DNA from: Bradyrhizobium manausense
Lineage (GTDB): Bacteria > Pseudomonadota > Alphaproteobacteria > Rhizobiales > Xanthobacteraceae
Length of the DNA: 64,000 nucleotides
Direction: 5' to 3'
Assembly (NCBI RefSeq): GCF_018131105.1
Contig: NZ_JAFCJI010000001.1
Span: 186,001 to 250,000 of the forward strand
The position numbers were made by a program, and so were the translations under genes. Of the stretch, positions 1-9,696 are shown in pieces. Below the pieces are notes generated by a model that was given only the letters and a program-made list of their open reading frames with translations, searched no databases and was not told the origin of the DNA. How positions within the stretch are numbered: the first letter of the stretch is position 1; each line of letters opens with the position of its first letter.

Positions 1-128
1 CCGCGCGCGTCGAGACGCCGCGGGTCGAGAGCAGCCAGATCGAGCCGGTGAAGTCGGTAGTCAGGTCCGAACCCAAATCCGAATCGAAGAACGAAGGTCC
101 GCTCGAGCTGCGTCGCTCGACCGAGTGA
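1..128 (+). CDS. C-terminal end of an unidentified protein (partial)
   Basis: An open frame (first full codon at base 3) enters from the left edge and stops with TGA at 126-128. The visible 41 residues are very rich in Glu, Lys, Arg, Ser and Pro, like a disordered charged tail. No family can be named from this tail. It is followed by about 165 bases before the next gene. Confidence 0.5.
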   Translation, partial: ARVETPRVESSQIEPVKSVVRSEPKSESKNEGPLELRRSTE

Positions 129-293
129 TTTCGGGCGCAAGGCTGGGCGCGTAATTTACCCGCCTTTGACGAATGCATCGGACGCGAAGCCGCACTGCCG
201 TATTCATACGGCGTGCGGTTTTTATGCCTTGGTAGCGACTGGCGCCCCAGCCTTGGGTACGGCCGGGGGGCGGCCCTATGCAAGGGTTCAAAA

Positions 294-560
294 ATGTCGC
301 TGTATTTCTTCCGCATCAGCACTGGCCGTTATTCCGGCGCTGCCGATCAGCCGTACGAATTCGAGGATCGCGCCGCCGCGTGGACCGAGATGACCGAGGT
401 CTGCGCCAATCTGCTCGGCAGCATCGCGCGCAACCTGAAGCCGAATGCGAATTGGAGCATGGAGCTGCTCGACGACGACAAGAAGCCGGTCTTTCGCATC
501 AGTCTTGTCGGAGAGACCCTGTGTTGCGCCGACTCAAGCGCAGATGCGGACGAGTGTTGA
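294..560 (+). CDS. DUF6894 family small protein
   Basis: This 88-residue protein starts MSLYFFRIS, has an RYSGA-type segment, an EFEDRAAAWTEM segment and a VFRISL strand near the end. That is the pattern of the small DUF6894 proteins that occur in many copies in Bradyrhizobium genomes; their function is unknown. I chose the ATG at 294 because the family begins with M-x-x-YFFR. An in-frame start at 213 would add 27 residues of non-family sequence. The tail is Cys/Asp rich (ends DADEC). It appears monocistronic. Confidence 0.7.
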   Translation: MSLYFFRISTGRYSGAADQPYEFEDRAAAWTEMTEVCANLLGSIARNLKPNANWSMELLDDDKKPVFRISLVGETLCCADSSADADEC

Positions 561-669
561 GGAAGGCGGCCCCGCGGCCTGACCGCGCCATTCCCCAGAA
601 CGACATCAGCATGTAACCGCCGCGCGGCAGCTGCGCCAGCATATTGCGGCGCCGCAACGAATGCGGCGC

Positions 670-681
670 AAGGTTAACCTT
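670..681. promoter_or_regulatory. 12-bp perfect palindrome upstream of a chemoreceptor gene
   Basis: AAGGTTAACCTT is a perfect inverted repeat about 90 bases before the chemoreceptor start at 772. A second perfect palindrome, TTGCGGCGCCGCAA, lies at 644-657. The TTAACC core resembles a CtrA half-site, but only one is present. A regulator site is inference. Confidence 0.25.
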
Positions 682-771
682 CCGGAAAAGCGACGCAGGC
701 ATGATCCCGCAATATTTCGGGGCGTTGAATCGCCCCTCTGTATTGCGTCTTGAACGTTTTGGAGCACATGC

Positions 772-2742
772 ATGAGCGGCCTTCCTATCCGCCTGACCCA
801 CAAGGTGATGGCGATCGGGCTCTTCGGTCTCGTCGGCTTGGTGGCCTTCGGCGCAATCTATGAAATCGGCAGCCTCTCCCAGGACGCCTCCCGTGAGGTG
901 GCCAACCGCGCCCGCGCGATCGCCGACCTCAACAAGCAGCTCTCGATCGAGATGCTGGAAGCCCGCCGCAACGAGAAGAATTTTCAGCAGCGCCACAACG
1001 AGAGTTACGCCAAGGCGCATGCCGAGTTGATCGGGCCGATCAATCGCGATTTCGATGAGATCGAACGGCTGATGGCGGGCGGCGGTATGGTCGCCCTGTC
1101 CGACAAGACCAGGCAGGCCCAGGAGAGCTTTAGGCGTTACACCGCGGATTTCAACGCGCTGGTTGCTGCTGAAAAGAAGCTCGGGCTGAATGAGACGCTC
1201 GGCCTCTCCGACTCGCTCCGCACTGCTGTGCATGACATCGAAGCGAAGCTGAAGGAGGTCGACGATCCCAGGTCGACGAGCTGGATGCTGATGATGCGCC
1301 GGTACGAAATGAACTTCATGCTGCAGCGCGATCCCAAATACATAGTCGAGGTGAAGAAGGCGGCCGAAGAATTCGCCAACGCGATCGAGGTCGTCGCAGT
1401 CCCGACGGCGGTGATGAACGACATTACGGCCAAGCTCCAGAAATACCAGTCCGAGTTCGCCGCCTGGGCCGAGACCGCACAACAAAGTTCCGCGCTCGAC
1501 GCCGCCATGATGAAGACGTTTCGCGAGCTTGAGCCTGTGATGGTCGACGTGCGGACCACCGTCGATGCCATGTACAGGCGGGCCGACGCCGCCGAAGCTG
1601 CGACCCGCGAAGCCGTCCGGTTCTGGATGATGATGGCCTTCGGCATAACCGTCGTCGTTCTCGCCGCGGTCGGCTTTCTGCTCGGACGCTCGATCTCCAA
1701 GGCGCTGTCCGGCATGGTCGATGCCATGACGCGGCTTGCGCGCGGCGAGCTCTCGATTGCCGTTCCTGGCATAGGACGCAAGGACGAGATCGGCGAGATG
1801 GCGGCCGCGGTCGAGGTGTTCCGGACCAACATGACGGAGGCCGACAGGCTTCGGGCCGAGCAGGCGGAGGCCGACACGCGACGTCGTGCCCAACGCAAAT
1901 CGGACATGAAACGGCTCGCAGATGATTTCGAAGGCGCAGTCGGCGAGATCATCGAGACCGTCTCGTCGGCGGCAACCGAACTCGAAGCCTCGTCCAACAC
2001 GCTGACGCACGCGGCCGAGCGCTCCAAGGGGCTCGCCACTTCCGTTGCGTCGGCTTCGGGGGAAGCCTCCGCCAACGTGCAGTCGGTGTCGTCAGCGAGC
2101 GAGGAGATGACGTCGTCGATCTCCGAGATCAGTCGTCAGGTGCAGGAATCGGCGCGCGTTGCCGATATCGCGGTCGAGCAGGCGCAGCGCACCAACGCGC
2201 GCGTCGGCGAGTTGACCAAGGCTGCCGGACGCATCGGCGACGTCGTTGATCTCATCAACACCATCGCCGGCCAGACCAATCTCCTTGCGCTCAACGCCAC
2301 GATCGAAGCCGCGCGCGCCGGTGAGGCGGGCAGGGGCTTTGCCGTGGTCGCGAGTGAGGTGAAGGCGCTGGCCGAGCAGACCGCGAAGGCAACCGGCGAG
2401 ATCAGCCAGCACATCGGCGCGATCCAGACCGCGACGCAGGACTCCGTCGGCGCGATCAAGGAGATCGGCGACACCATCGCACGGATGTCGGAGATTTCCT
2501 CGACCATTGCCGCCGCAGTCGAGGAGCAGGGCGCCGCCACCCAGGAAATCTCGCGTAACATCCAGCATGCCGCGCAGGGCACCTCGGACGTGTCGGCCAA
2601 TATCGGCGAAGTCCAGCGCGGTGCGGGCGAGACCGGAGCCGCCTCGGCGCAGGTGCATTCGGCCGCGCAGTCGCTGTCGCAGGAGAGCAACCGTCTGAAG
2701 AGCGAGGTCGCGCGTTTCCTGGATTCGGTGCGCGCCGCCTGA
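772..2742 (+). CDS. Methyl-accepting chemotaxis protein
   Basis: This 656-residue transmembrane chemoreceptor passes ligand information to CheA/CheW and the flagellar motor. An N-terminal membrane helix (about residues 10-30) is followed by a long, mostly helical periplasmic sensor (about 35-280). A second membrane helix lies near 285-307, then a HAMP domain ([17 protein letters not shown]) and a C-terminal signalling hairpin. The highly conserved tip reads [20 protein letters not shown], followed by the [14 protein letters not shown] helix. The ATG at 772 has GGAG 8 bases upstream. The sensor type is not identified from motifs. It is followed by a paralogue of the same orientation, sharing the tip almost exactly. 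Confidence 0.93.
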   Translation: MSGLPIRLTHKVMAIGLFGLVGLVAFGAIYEIGSLSQDASREVANRARAIADLNKQLSIEMLEARRNEKNFQQRHNESYAKAHAELIGPINRDFDEIERLMAGGGMVALSDKTRQAQESFRRYTADFNALVAAEKKLGLNETLGLSDSLRTAVHDIEAKLKEVDDPRSTSWMLMMRRYEMNFMLQRDPKYIVEVKKAAEEFANAIEVVAVPTAVMNDITAKLQKYQSEFAAWAETAQQSSALDAAMMKTFRELEPVMVDVRTTVDAMYRRADAAEAATREAVRFWMMMAFGITVVVLAAVGFLLGRSISKALSGMVDAMTRLARGELSIAVPGIGRKDEIGEMAAAVEVFRTNMTEADRLRAEQAEADTRRRAQRKSDMKRLADDFEGAVGEIIETVSSAATELEASSNTLTHAAERSKGLATSVASASGEASANVQSVSSASEEMTSSISEISRQVQESARVADIAVEQAQRTNARVGELTKAAGRIGDVVDLINTIAGQTNLLALNATIEAARAGEAGRGFAVVASEVKALAEQTAKATGEISQHIGAIQTATQDSVGAIKEIGDTIARMSEISSTIAAAVEEQGAATQEISRNIQHAAQGTSDVSANIGEVQRGAGETGAASAQVHSAAQSLSQESNRLKSEVARFLDSVRAA

Positions 2743-3027
2743 GCCGGTCAGCCGCTCCAAAGGGAAGCCAAATGCGGCGGTGCCCTGGTGCGGCGCCGCG
2801 CGATATCAGTCGCGCTGCAATAGATGGTTGCGGAACCGACAACACCGGCGACAGCGAATTCAGTAGTTCCACGTAGGTTCCTGTTAACGCCTGTTTGCAA
2901 CTATGGGCGCAATCTTACGGGATAAGAACCAGCCAGCATCGTTGGAATGATTTCCGCCCCATCGTCGATTGTGACGGTCGCGGCGCGGATGATTTTGTGC
3001 GTTTAGGTATCATCGGGATTTGTCGTA

Positions 3028-4716
3028 ATGTCGAAATTGTCGATCGTCTTCAAGCTTCTGACCGTGTTGTCGGTCCTTGTGCTCTCGCTCGCCGGTGTTG
3101 GCGTGGTGGCGATCGGCACCATGCAAAGCATCAACTCCCACACGGTCGAGATAGCAGAGAGCTGGCTGCCGAGTGTGCGTGCGCTGGGCTCGCTTCGGGC
3201 CGACATCAATGAACTTCGCGTCGCGCTGCGCCTGCACCTGATGCAGGAGACGCCCGAGGGCAAGCAGGCCGCCGAGAAGCGCCTCGCCTCGCTGCAGGCC
3301 CGCATCGAACAGACCCGCAAGGTCTACGAGCCGTTGATCACCTCGGCGGAGGAGCGTGCGCTCCATGAACAATGGGCCAAGGCTTGGGCCGAATATCTGA
3401 ACGGCGTGCAGGACGTGATGGCGCTGTCGCGCAAGAGTCCCGGCAAGTTCCCGGCCGACGCCAACGAACTGTTGCAGACCAAGGTCGCGAAGATGGCTCA
3501 GGCGGCAGATCCCCTGCTCCTGAAGGGCATCGAGATGAACAATCGGGGCGCGGAGCTGGAGACGAAACAGGCTGCCGACAGCTACGCCATGATCTTCCGT
3601 GTGCTGGTCGGCATCATCGTGCTCTCGGTCGTGATCGCGATCGGTGCGGCCTACTATCTCGTGCGCGACGTGTCGCGTGGTATTGCCTCGATCATCAAGC
3701 CGATGCAATCGCTCGGCGAAGGCGATCTCTCGGCCGAGGTGCCCCATCGTGGCGAGCGGACCGAGATCGGCTCGATGGCGGATGCGCTCCAGATCTTCAA
3801 GGAGGCGCTGATCGCGAAGAGGGCGGCTGATGAAGCGGCTGCACGCGACGCCGAAGCCAAGATCGAACGCGGTCGTCGCGTCGATGCCATCACCAGCAAG
3901 TTCGAAGCCATGATCGGCGAAGTCGTCGGCACCGTCTCGTCGGCCTCGACCGAGCTCGAGGCGTCCGCGTCGACGCTGACCAGCACCGCGCAGCGCGGAC
4001 AGGAGCTGGCCACTGTCGTTGCTGCGGCCTCCGAAGAAGCCTCGACCAACGTGCAGGCGGTGGCCTCCGCCTCGGAAGAGTTGTCGTCCTCGATCACCGA
4101 GATCAGCCGCCGCGTGCAGGATTCGGCGCGGATGGCGGCGGAAGCCGTCGAGCAGGCCACGCGCACCAATGAGCGCGTCAACGCGCTGTCGCAGGCGGCC
4201 TCGCGCATCGGCGATGTCGTCGAGCTGATCAACACCATTGCCGGCCAGACCAATCTGCTCGCGCTGAACGCGACCATCGAGGCTGCGCGCGCGGGCGAGG
4301 CCGGCCGCGGCTTCGCGGTCGTCGCATCCGAGGTCAAGGCGCTGGCCGAGCAGACCGCGAAGGCGACTGGCGAGATCGGGGCGCAGGTCTCGGGCATCCA
4401 GGCCGCGACACAGGAATCCGTCAGCGCCATCCAGGAGATCGGCGGCACCATCGAGCGGCTGTCGGAGGTGTCCGCAGCGATTGCGGCCGCCGTCGAGGAG
4501 CAGGGCGCAGCGACGCAGGAAATCTCGCGCAACGTACAGCAGGCGTCGATCGGTACGCAGGAAGTCTCGTCCAACATCACCGACGTGCAGCGCGGTGCGG
4601 TCGAGACCGGCGAGGCCTCGACCGAGGTGCTGTCGGCGGCGAAGTCGCTGGCGACCGACAGCACCCGCCTCAAGGTCGAGGTTGCGCAGTTCCTTGAATC
4701 GGTCCGCGCGGCCTGA
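3028..4716 (+). CDS. Methyl-accepting chemotaxis protein
   Basis: This 562-residue chemoreceptor is a paralogue of the gene before it. A membrane helix lies at about residues 8-28, then a shorter (about 160-residue) helical periplasmic domain that fits a four-helix-bundle sensor. A second membrane helix lies near 190-212, then a HAMP domain (IIKPMQSLGEGDLSAEV) and the cytoplasmic hairpin with the tip [20 protein letters not shown]. The two receptors differ mainly in their sensors, so they probably detect different signals through the same CheA/CheW system. The 285-base gap between them (2743-3027) holds no gene I can support. The stop lies 3 bases from that of the convergent DUF2339 gene. Confidence 0.92.
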   Translation: MSKLSIVFKLLTVLSVLVLSLAGVGVVAIGTMQSINSHTVEIAESWLPSVRALGSLRADINELRVALRLHLMQETPEGKQAAEKRLASLQARIEQTRKVYEPLITSAEERALHEQWAKAWAEYLNGVQDVMALSRKSPGKFPADANELLQTKVAKMAQAADPLLLKGIEMNNRGAELETKQAADSYAMIFRVLVGIIVLSVVIAIGAAYYLVRDVSRGIASIIKPMQSLGEGDLSAEVPHRGERTEIGSMADALQIFKEALIAKRAADEAAARDAEAKIERGRRVDAITSKFEAMIGEVVGTVSSASTELEASASTLTSTAQRGQELATVVAAASEEASTNVQAVASASEELSSSITEISRRVQDSARMAAEAVEQATRTNERVNALSQAASRIGDVVELINTIAGQTNLLALNATIEAARAGEAGRGFAVVASEVKALAEQTAKATGEIGAQVSGIQAATQESVSAIQEIGGTIERLSEVSAAIAAAVEEQGAATQEISRNVQQASIGTQEVSSNITDVQRGAVETGEASTEVLSAAKSLATDSTRLKVEVAQFLESVRAA

Positions 4717-4719
4717 TTC

Positions 4720-7437
4720 TCAACCGCTCGTCTGCGGAGCCGGCGGCGGCGCGATCTGCCGCCGGAACAGGATACGCTGGTAGAGCCAGCCGATCGCGAC
4801 CAGCACGATGCCGAGGCACATGAACGACAGTGCGCGGTAGACGCCTGTCAGCGTCGACATGTCGATCACGAAGGCCTTCAGGATCGTCAGCGCGATGACG
4901 GCGGCAGACGCCAGCCGCGCCCGTTCGGAGTTGACGGCTATACCGATGCCGAGCAGGACGACGCCGAAGGCAAGCCAGCCGATCGAATAGGTGTATTGCT
5001 CGGCGCCCGTGGTCTCGCCGCTGGTGAGGAACGGGCCGTGGTAGAAGCGGCGGATCTCCAGCGTCAGATACGACAGCGCAAACACCAGCGCGGCGCCCGC
5101 AATCGTATTCGCATAGACCTTGCCGCGCGCACCGACGACGGCATAGGCGAGCAGCAGCATCAGCACGGCCGGCAGCGCGTAGCCGAGCAGCAGCAGGTTG
5201 AAGAACGCGCCGCCGACATCGATACGCCAGATCAGCGGGTTCTCCAGGAACAGCAGGCCGAACACGCTGATGCAGCCGGCGATTGCGGTCAGCACGATTG
5301 CACCGACATTGTGCACGATGGAGTGGCTGCGCAGCCGCAACCGCTCCAGCCCGATCGTCATCGCCAATGACACGCAGACCTGCAAGGCGGCCTCGAGCAG
5401 TGACGGCGGGGAAATCATGTCGCCACCGGTTGCGAGGTGGCGGACCTCCATGAAGGCGAGCAGCGCAGTAAACAGGATCGCGGCCGCCTCCACCATGCGC
5501 AGCGGCGGGTCGTCGCCCCTGCGACGAAGGAACAGGGTCGCTGCCCAGAAGGAGACGGCCGGCAGACCATAACCCCACAACAGCCAATTGAAGATCGGCG
5601 TGGTGCCGACCGCATCGCCGACGATGCGCGGGTCATAGCCCACGCGCGCGGTGACGATGCCGGCGAAGATCGCGGCGAGCCAGCGCAGGAATGGGATCGG
5701 CCGCTGCATCGCAATCCAGGCGGTGCCAAGCGACATCAGCGCCAGCGCAATGGTGAGCCAACCCTTTTCCAGCGCAAATGTCAGCGCCAGCGCCAGCGCG
5801 CCGAGCGTGCCGGTTGCAAACAGGGCCGTCGAGATCGCAAGGCCCGGCCGGCTTTCGCGGCGGGTCAGAGTTTCGGTCGCGGCACCAAAGGCGGTGGCCA
5901 GCAGCACCGCGAGGATAGCAAACGGGATCGAGCGATCGAGATGGGCGATGCGCGCGTAGAGCGCGACCAGGATAGCGATCGGCGTGATGACACCCGCCGC
6001 CGACCACACCACGGGAATAATCGCCGAATTCGAGCGCCCTTGCGCGAAGAAGCCGGCGAGACCGAAGCCGGCAGCGAAGATCGCCGCCATCAGCAGATGC
6101 AGCGTCACCGCGCTGTCGATGGCGGTCGGCGTGATGCCGGGCATCGGGCCACCGGGCAGCACCAGCATATCGGGATTGGCGCGCACGGCCCATTCGGCGA
6201 ACACGATGAACACGGTTGCGGCAGCCGCACCCAGCGCGCCGACGGCAGCCTCCGCGCGCCAGGCGACGAACAGCGTCGCCGCAACGAGCACGGTGAAGGC
6301 GATCAGCGAGAGATCGGCATGCGCGCTCGACAGCACGATCAGCATCGCACCGAACAGATAAGCGCCGAGCGAACTCGACGAGACCGGCTCGATCTGCCCG
6401 TCCTCGATATCAGGGCCGAACATGAAGCCGCAGACCACGAGCAGCGCGGCGAGCACAAAGCCTGCGATCGCATGGAAGGCGTGCGGCGCGACCTGCAATT
6501 CGCCGGTGTCGAGACCCGGAAAGATCCAGAGCACGGCGAAGAAGATCGTCGTCACGGCCAGCCAGCGCCACAGCCGGATCCGCGCGAGGCCAAAGCTCGC
6601 CGCCGTGACGATCGCAAGATAGACGTACAGCGCCCAATAGTCCGGCTTGCCGCTGGAGACGAGCACCGGCGTCGCGAAGGCGCCGACCACGCCGAGGCCC
6701 GCAAGCGCCGGCCCATGCAGCAGCGCTGCCGCGAGTGTCCCCATTGCGACGATGCCGAGCAGCACAAAGGCCGTGGCAGGTACCAGGAAGTCATAGAGCG
6801 CGTAGGCCGCGTACACCGTCGCGAACGCGACGGCCGTACCGGCAGCGGTGAGGATCGCGGGGATGTTGGCGATCGGCAAGGCCTGGATCGTGGAGATGCT
6901 CTCCCTGCGCCGCGACCATTCGCCGGCGCCCAGCAGCGCGGCTGCAAACAGGCCGCCGAGGAACACGCGCACGCCGGGGCCGACAAGACCGGCCTCGATC
7001 GAATAGCGAACCATGAAGAAGCCGCCGAGCGCGAGCGCCAGCCCACCGATCCACACCACCCAGCGGGTGCCGAGCCGTTCCTCGAAACCGGGAGCAGGCG
7101 CCGGCAGCGACGGCGGCGCATCGACTGAAGCGGTTGCTTCGAGCGGGGGCGGCGAAGCCTCTTCGGTGACGAGCGGAGGCGGTGCGGCCTCGACTTCCGG
7201 CGCGAGCGGGGGCGGCTCTGCTGCACTGGTCGCGGGCGTGCTTGCCGGCTCCTGCACAGGCAGCGGTGGCGGCGCTTGCACCTGCCGTTGCGCGTTCAGC
7301 ATCGCTTCGAGCGAGCTCAGTCGTCGGCGCAGCTCGGTCGCCTGGTTGGAGGCCTTGATCGCGATCAGGAAGGCGACGATCGCAAGGATCACCGCAAGGT
7401 CGTTGAACCAGTCGTCGAACATGAAGCCTCCAGGCAA
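4720..7437 (-). CDS. DUF2339 family polytopic membrane protein
   Basis: This 905-residue protein has one N-terminal membrane helix, a short helical stretch (to about residue 50) and a low-complexity Pro/Ala/Glu-rich linker (about 50-110). After that it is almost wholly hydrophobic, with more than twenty predicted membrane spans. This architecture matches the DUF2339 family of large bacterial inner-membrane proteins. Their function is unestablished. GFEERLGTRWVVWIGGLALALGG-like sequence at the first conserved span is typical of the family. The gene is convergent with the chemoreceptor gene and stands alone on its strand. Confidence 0.85.
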   Translation of the reverse strand: MPGGFMFDDWFNDLAVILAIVAFLIAIKASNQATELRRRLSSLEAMLNAQRQVQAPPPLPVQEPASTPATSAAEPPPLAPEVEAAPPPLVTEEASPPPLEATASVDAPPSLPAPAPGFEERLGTRWVVWIGGLALALGGFFMVRYSIEAGLVGPGVRVFLGGLFAAALLGAGEWSRRRESISTIQALPIANIPAILTAAGTAVAFATVYAAYALYDFLVPATAFVLLGIVAMGTLAAALLHGPALAGLGVVGAFATPVLVSSGKPDYWALYVYLAIVTAASFGLARIRLWRWLAVTTIFFAVLWIFPGLDTGELQVAPHAFHAIAGFVLAALLVVCGFMFGPDIEDGQIEPVSSSSLGAYLFGAMLIVLSSAHADLSLIAFTVLVAATLFVAWRAEAAVGALGAAAATVFIVFAEWAVRANPDMLVLPGGPMPGITPTAIDSAVTLHLLMAAIFAAGFGLAGFFAQGRSNSAIIPVVWSAAGVITPIAILVALYARIAHLDRSIPFAILAVLLATAFGAATETLTRRESRPGLAISTALFATGTLGALALALTFALEKGWLTIALALMSLGTAWIAMQRPIPFLRWLAAIFAGIVTARVGYDPRIVGDAVGTTPIFNWLLWGYGLPAVSFWAATLFLRRRGDDPPLRMVEAAAILFTALLAFMEVRHLATGGDMISPPSLLEAALQVCVSLAMTIGLERLRLRSHSIVHNVGAIVLTAIAGCISVFGLLFLENPLIWRIDVGGAFFNLLLLGYALPAVLMLLLAYAVVGARGKVYANTIAGAALVFALSYLTLEIRRFYHGPFLTSGETTGAEQYTYSIGWLAFGVVLLGIGIAVNSERARLASAAVIALTILKAFVIDMSTLTGVYRALSFMCLGIVLVAIGWLYQRILFRRQIAPPPAPQTSG

Positions 7438-7473
7438 CCGGCGCGCGGGGGCCGATCACGCAAGTCCCTTGAT

Positions 7474-8436
7474 CTAGCGCCGGGAGCGAACGCGCAAGCC
7501 CGGGGCGGGCCGCTCCTGGAGCACGTCGCGGCGGAAGCGATAGAGCGCCGCCGGTCTCCCGCCCGTCTGTGTCGACATCACGCCGGTCGGTTCGACCAAG
7601 GCTTCGGTTTCGACCAGGCGGCGGAAATTCTGCTTGTGCAGATGACGGCCGGAGATCGCCTCCACCGTGTACTGCAACTCAGTGAGTGTGAACTCGGGGG
7701 GCAAAAGTTCAAACACCACAGGACGATACTTCAGTTTCGCGCGCAGCCGGGCGATCGCGGTGGCCAGGATCCGGCGATGATCGAACCGCATGGAGGTGCC
7801 GAGCGCGGGCAGCGCCTTGCGCGCCAGTGCCGCAGGCCGGCCGTCGCGCCGGGCCTCCTCGACGAGGCCGGCCTCGTACAGCAGCTCGTAGCGGTCGAGC
7901 ACGCGTTCCTCGTCCCAGGCCGCGCCGTCGAGGCCGAAATAGAACCGGACGCGGTCTTTTCGCGGCAATGCGCGTGTCGTCTCCGGCGGCTCCTGCTCGG
8001 CCCATGCGGTCAGTGCCGGGATGATGTCGCGCGCGATGATCGCGGGCGGCGCCTCGCGCCGGTCTTCCCAGGGAAAGAAACGATACCAGGGCTCGAAGCT
8101 CGCCGCATTTGCCGCACCCTCGGCGGCGCGCGTCAGCGCGAGATAACCGATCGACACCATATGCGCGCCGGTGTCGGCGGCCTCCGCATGACGCCCGCGA
8201 TCGCCGAACGTGTAGAGCTGCTCGACATAGCCGAGCCGCAGCCCAGCCTGTTCCTCGACCCAGGCGCGCAGGCCAATCTCGAAGGTGCGATGGCTCGGCG
8301 CATCGAACGGGCCGAACGGCAGGCCAGCCAGGGCGTCGGCGCCGCGCGCGGTGAGCACCAGCGGCTCGTGATCCTCGATCGCGACGATCGCAGCAGTCAG
8401 GCCGATCTCGATCGGCGTCAGCAGCTTGTCGCTCAT
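7474..8436 (-). CDS. NUDIX-domain NAD-type transcriptional regulator
   Basis: This 320-residue protein has an N-terminal NUDIX-like domain that lacks the full catalytic Nudix box. The Nudix region reads HRTFEIGLRAWVEEQAGLRLG, where REx2EE is replaced. A C-terminal winged-helix part follows (PPEFTLTELQYTVEAISG, then KQNFRRLVE). It matches the alphaproteobacterial proteins annotated as NAD regulators and is related to NrtR, in which a dead NUDIX domain senses ADP-ribose-type ligands. Regulation of NAD metabolism is inferred from the family; no NAD genes lie nearby. It starts 16 bases after the phosphatase gene, so they may be cotranscribed. Confidence 0.75.
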   Translation of the reverse strand: MSDKLLTPIEIGLTAAIVAIEDHEPLVLTARGADALAGLPFGPFDAPSHRTFEIGLRAWVEEQAGLRLGYVEQLYTFGDRGRHAEAADTGAHMVSIGYLALTRAAEGAANAASFEPWYRFFPWEDRREAPPAIIARDIIPALTAWAEQEPPETTRALPRKDRVRFYFGLDGAAWDEERVLDRYELLYEAGLVEEARRDGRPAALARKALPALGTSMRFDHRRILATAIARLRAKLKYRPVVFELLPPEFTLTELQYTVEAISGRHLHKQNFRRLVETEALVEPTGVMSTQTGGRPAALYRFRRDVLQERPAPGLRVRSRR

Positions 8437-8452
8437 CCCACGATCGCTGATG

Positions 8453-8959
8453 TCATTCGAGCTCGATCACGAAGGGGCGGCCCTCGACCAGCATTTCGCC
8501 GGGGCCCATCTCGTCGAGCGCACGCAGCATGCGGCCGTTGCGCGCCAGCGCGCGGTCGGCAAGGTCGACAATGCGCCGGTTCGGCGAGGCGATCGGAGAG
8601 GCCGCACGGATCTTCTTCGCGATCTCGACCTCGTCGCGATCAGGATTGAGCGCGCAGACGGCGGCGAATGCGCTCGCCGTGGAGCGGCTGATGCCGGCAT
8701 AGCAATGCACCACCAGCGGCGCGCTGCGATCCCAGCCGCGGACGAAATTCAGCACCCGGTCGATATGGGCTTGGGAGGGCGCGACAAAACCGTCCATCTC
8801 CTCGGTGATGTCGTCCATCGACACCTTGAGATGATTGGCCGGCAGCACCGAGACCGGTCGCGCCACCTGCTCGACATTGGCCATCACGGTCAGCACATGG
8901 CTGGCCTTGGTGCGGCGGACGGTTTCGGGGAGGGCGGCGAGTGAACAGACGTGAATCAT
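8453..8959 (-). CDS. Protein tyrosine/dual-specificity phosphatase family protein
   Basis: This protein of about 168 residues carries the cysteine-phosphatase signature HCYAGISRS (HCx5RS) in the centre and a helical C-terminal half. It probably hydrolyses a phosphoester through a Cys-phosphate intermediate; the substrate is unknown. I chose the ATG at 8959 (MIHVCSL), where the family begins, over an upstream in-frame ATG at 8980. An interspersed repeat element lies directly upstream (8992-9086). Confidence 0.82.
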   Translation of the reverse strand: MIHVCSLAALPETVRRTKASHVLTVMANVEQVARPVSVLPANHLKVSMDDITEEMDGFVAPSQAHIDRVLNFVRGWDRSAPLVVHCYAGISRSTASAFAAVCALNPDRDEVEIAKKIRAASPIASPNRRIVDLADRALARNGRMLRALDEMGPGEMLVEGRPFVIELE

Positions 8960-8991
8960 GGCGGACCTTTTTGCCGGCAATTATAACCGCG

Positions 8992-9086
8992 GCCGTAGGG
9001 TGGGCAAAGCGAAGCGTCCCACCACTTTTGTCGCAAGCGCGAAGGGACGGTGGGCCCGGCGCAGTGCGCCTTTGCCTGCTCCTACG
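8992..9086. repeat. Interspersed palindromic repeat element (GCCGTAGGG family), copy 1
   Basis: The element begins GCCGTAGGGTGGGCAAAGCG and ends with an imperfect reverse complement of that sequence (CCTTTGCCTGCTCCTACG). The inside is GC-rich and can fold. The same family appears inverted at 18143-18232. The right end runs over the stop codon (9082-9084) of the HD hydrolase, so the element abuts or supplies the gene's end. Confidence 0.65.
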
Positions 9087-9696
9087 CAAACACGGCGCCG
9101 AACCGCTCCAGGAACTGCTTCTCGGCCCGTGCCGCCGTCCAGGGCGTCAAATAGTCGCGGCGGACACTGTCGGAGAGGCCCGGGTCCTTGCCGAACAGCC
9201 GCTTCGCCTCGCTCTCGCTGAAACCTGCGAGCTCGGTCGCCTCCAGATAGGCCGCGCCGCGATCGGCGGCCTTGATCGCCAGTGTGATTTCCTCCGGCAG
9301 CACCGGCGGCAGGCCGAAGCGGATGTGGATGGCGCCGAGCAGGCGCTTCTCCACGGCCTTGTAATTTCCGGCGAGCACCGCCTTGAACGGCGAGATCATG
9401 TCGCCGATCACATATTCAGGCGCATCGTGCAGCAGCGCGGCAAGCCGCATGCGGTCGTCGGAGCGCGGCATCTCGTGCCGCAGCACGGTCTCCACCAGCA
9501 ACGTATGCTGTGCGACCGAGAAAATGTGTGCGCCAACGGTCTGCCCGTTCCAGCGCGCGACGCGCGCCAGCCCATGTGCGATGTCGGCGATCTCGACGTC
9601 GAGCGGCGAGGGATCGAGCAGATCGAGCCGCCGGCCCGACAGCATGCGCTGCCAGGCGCGGGATTCCGTTGTACGCGCGGTCTTCTTGGCCGTCAT
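9082..9696 (-). CDS. HD-domain hydrolase (YfbR-like)
   Basis: This 204-residue cytoplasmic protein has metal-binding HD-domain motifs. The first His lies in AHIFSVAQHTLLV, the HD pair in LAALLHDAPEYVIGD, and the downstream Asp in KAADRGAAYLEA. These match the HD hydrolase family that includes YfbR-type 5'-nucleotidases; the substrate here is unproven. I chose the ATG at 9696 because it overlaps the tag stop by four bases (ATGA), typical of translational coupling. A longer frame upstream is only the tag gene read out of frame. Confidence 0.82.
   Translation of the reverse strand: MTAKKTARTTESRAWQRMLSGRRLDLLDPSPLDVEIADIAHGLARVARWNGQTVGAHIFSVAQHTLLVETVLRHEMPRSDDRMRLAALLHDAPEYVIGDMISPFKAVLAGNYKAVEKRLLGAIHIRFGLPPVLPEEITLAIKAADRGAAYLEATELAGFSESEAKRLFGKDPGLSDSVRRDYLTPWTAARAEKQFLERFGAVFA

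Noticed and set aside
499-2010. A 503-codon minus-strand frame across the first chemoreceptor
   Set aside because: It is antisense to a well-supported chemoreceptor gene and shows no recognisable domain.
2743-3027. Possible gene or terminator between the two chemoreceptor genes
   Set aside because: Only short GC-rich hairpins without a T-run and no convincing frame; nothing supportable seen.
5437-7128. A long plus-strand frame opposite the DUF2339 gene
   Set aside because: Its Arg/Asp/Gly/His-rich composition without hydrophobic core is typical of an antisense shadow in high-GC DNA; the membrane protein on the other strand explains the region.
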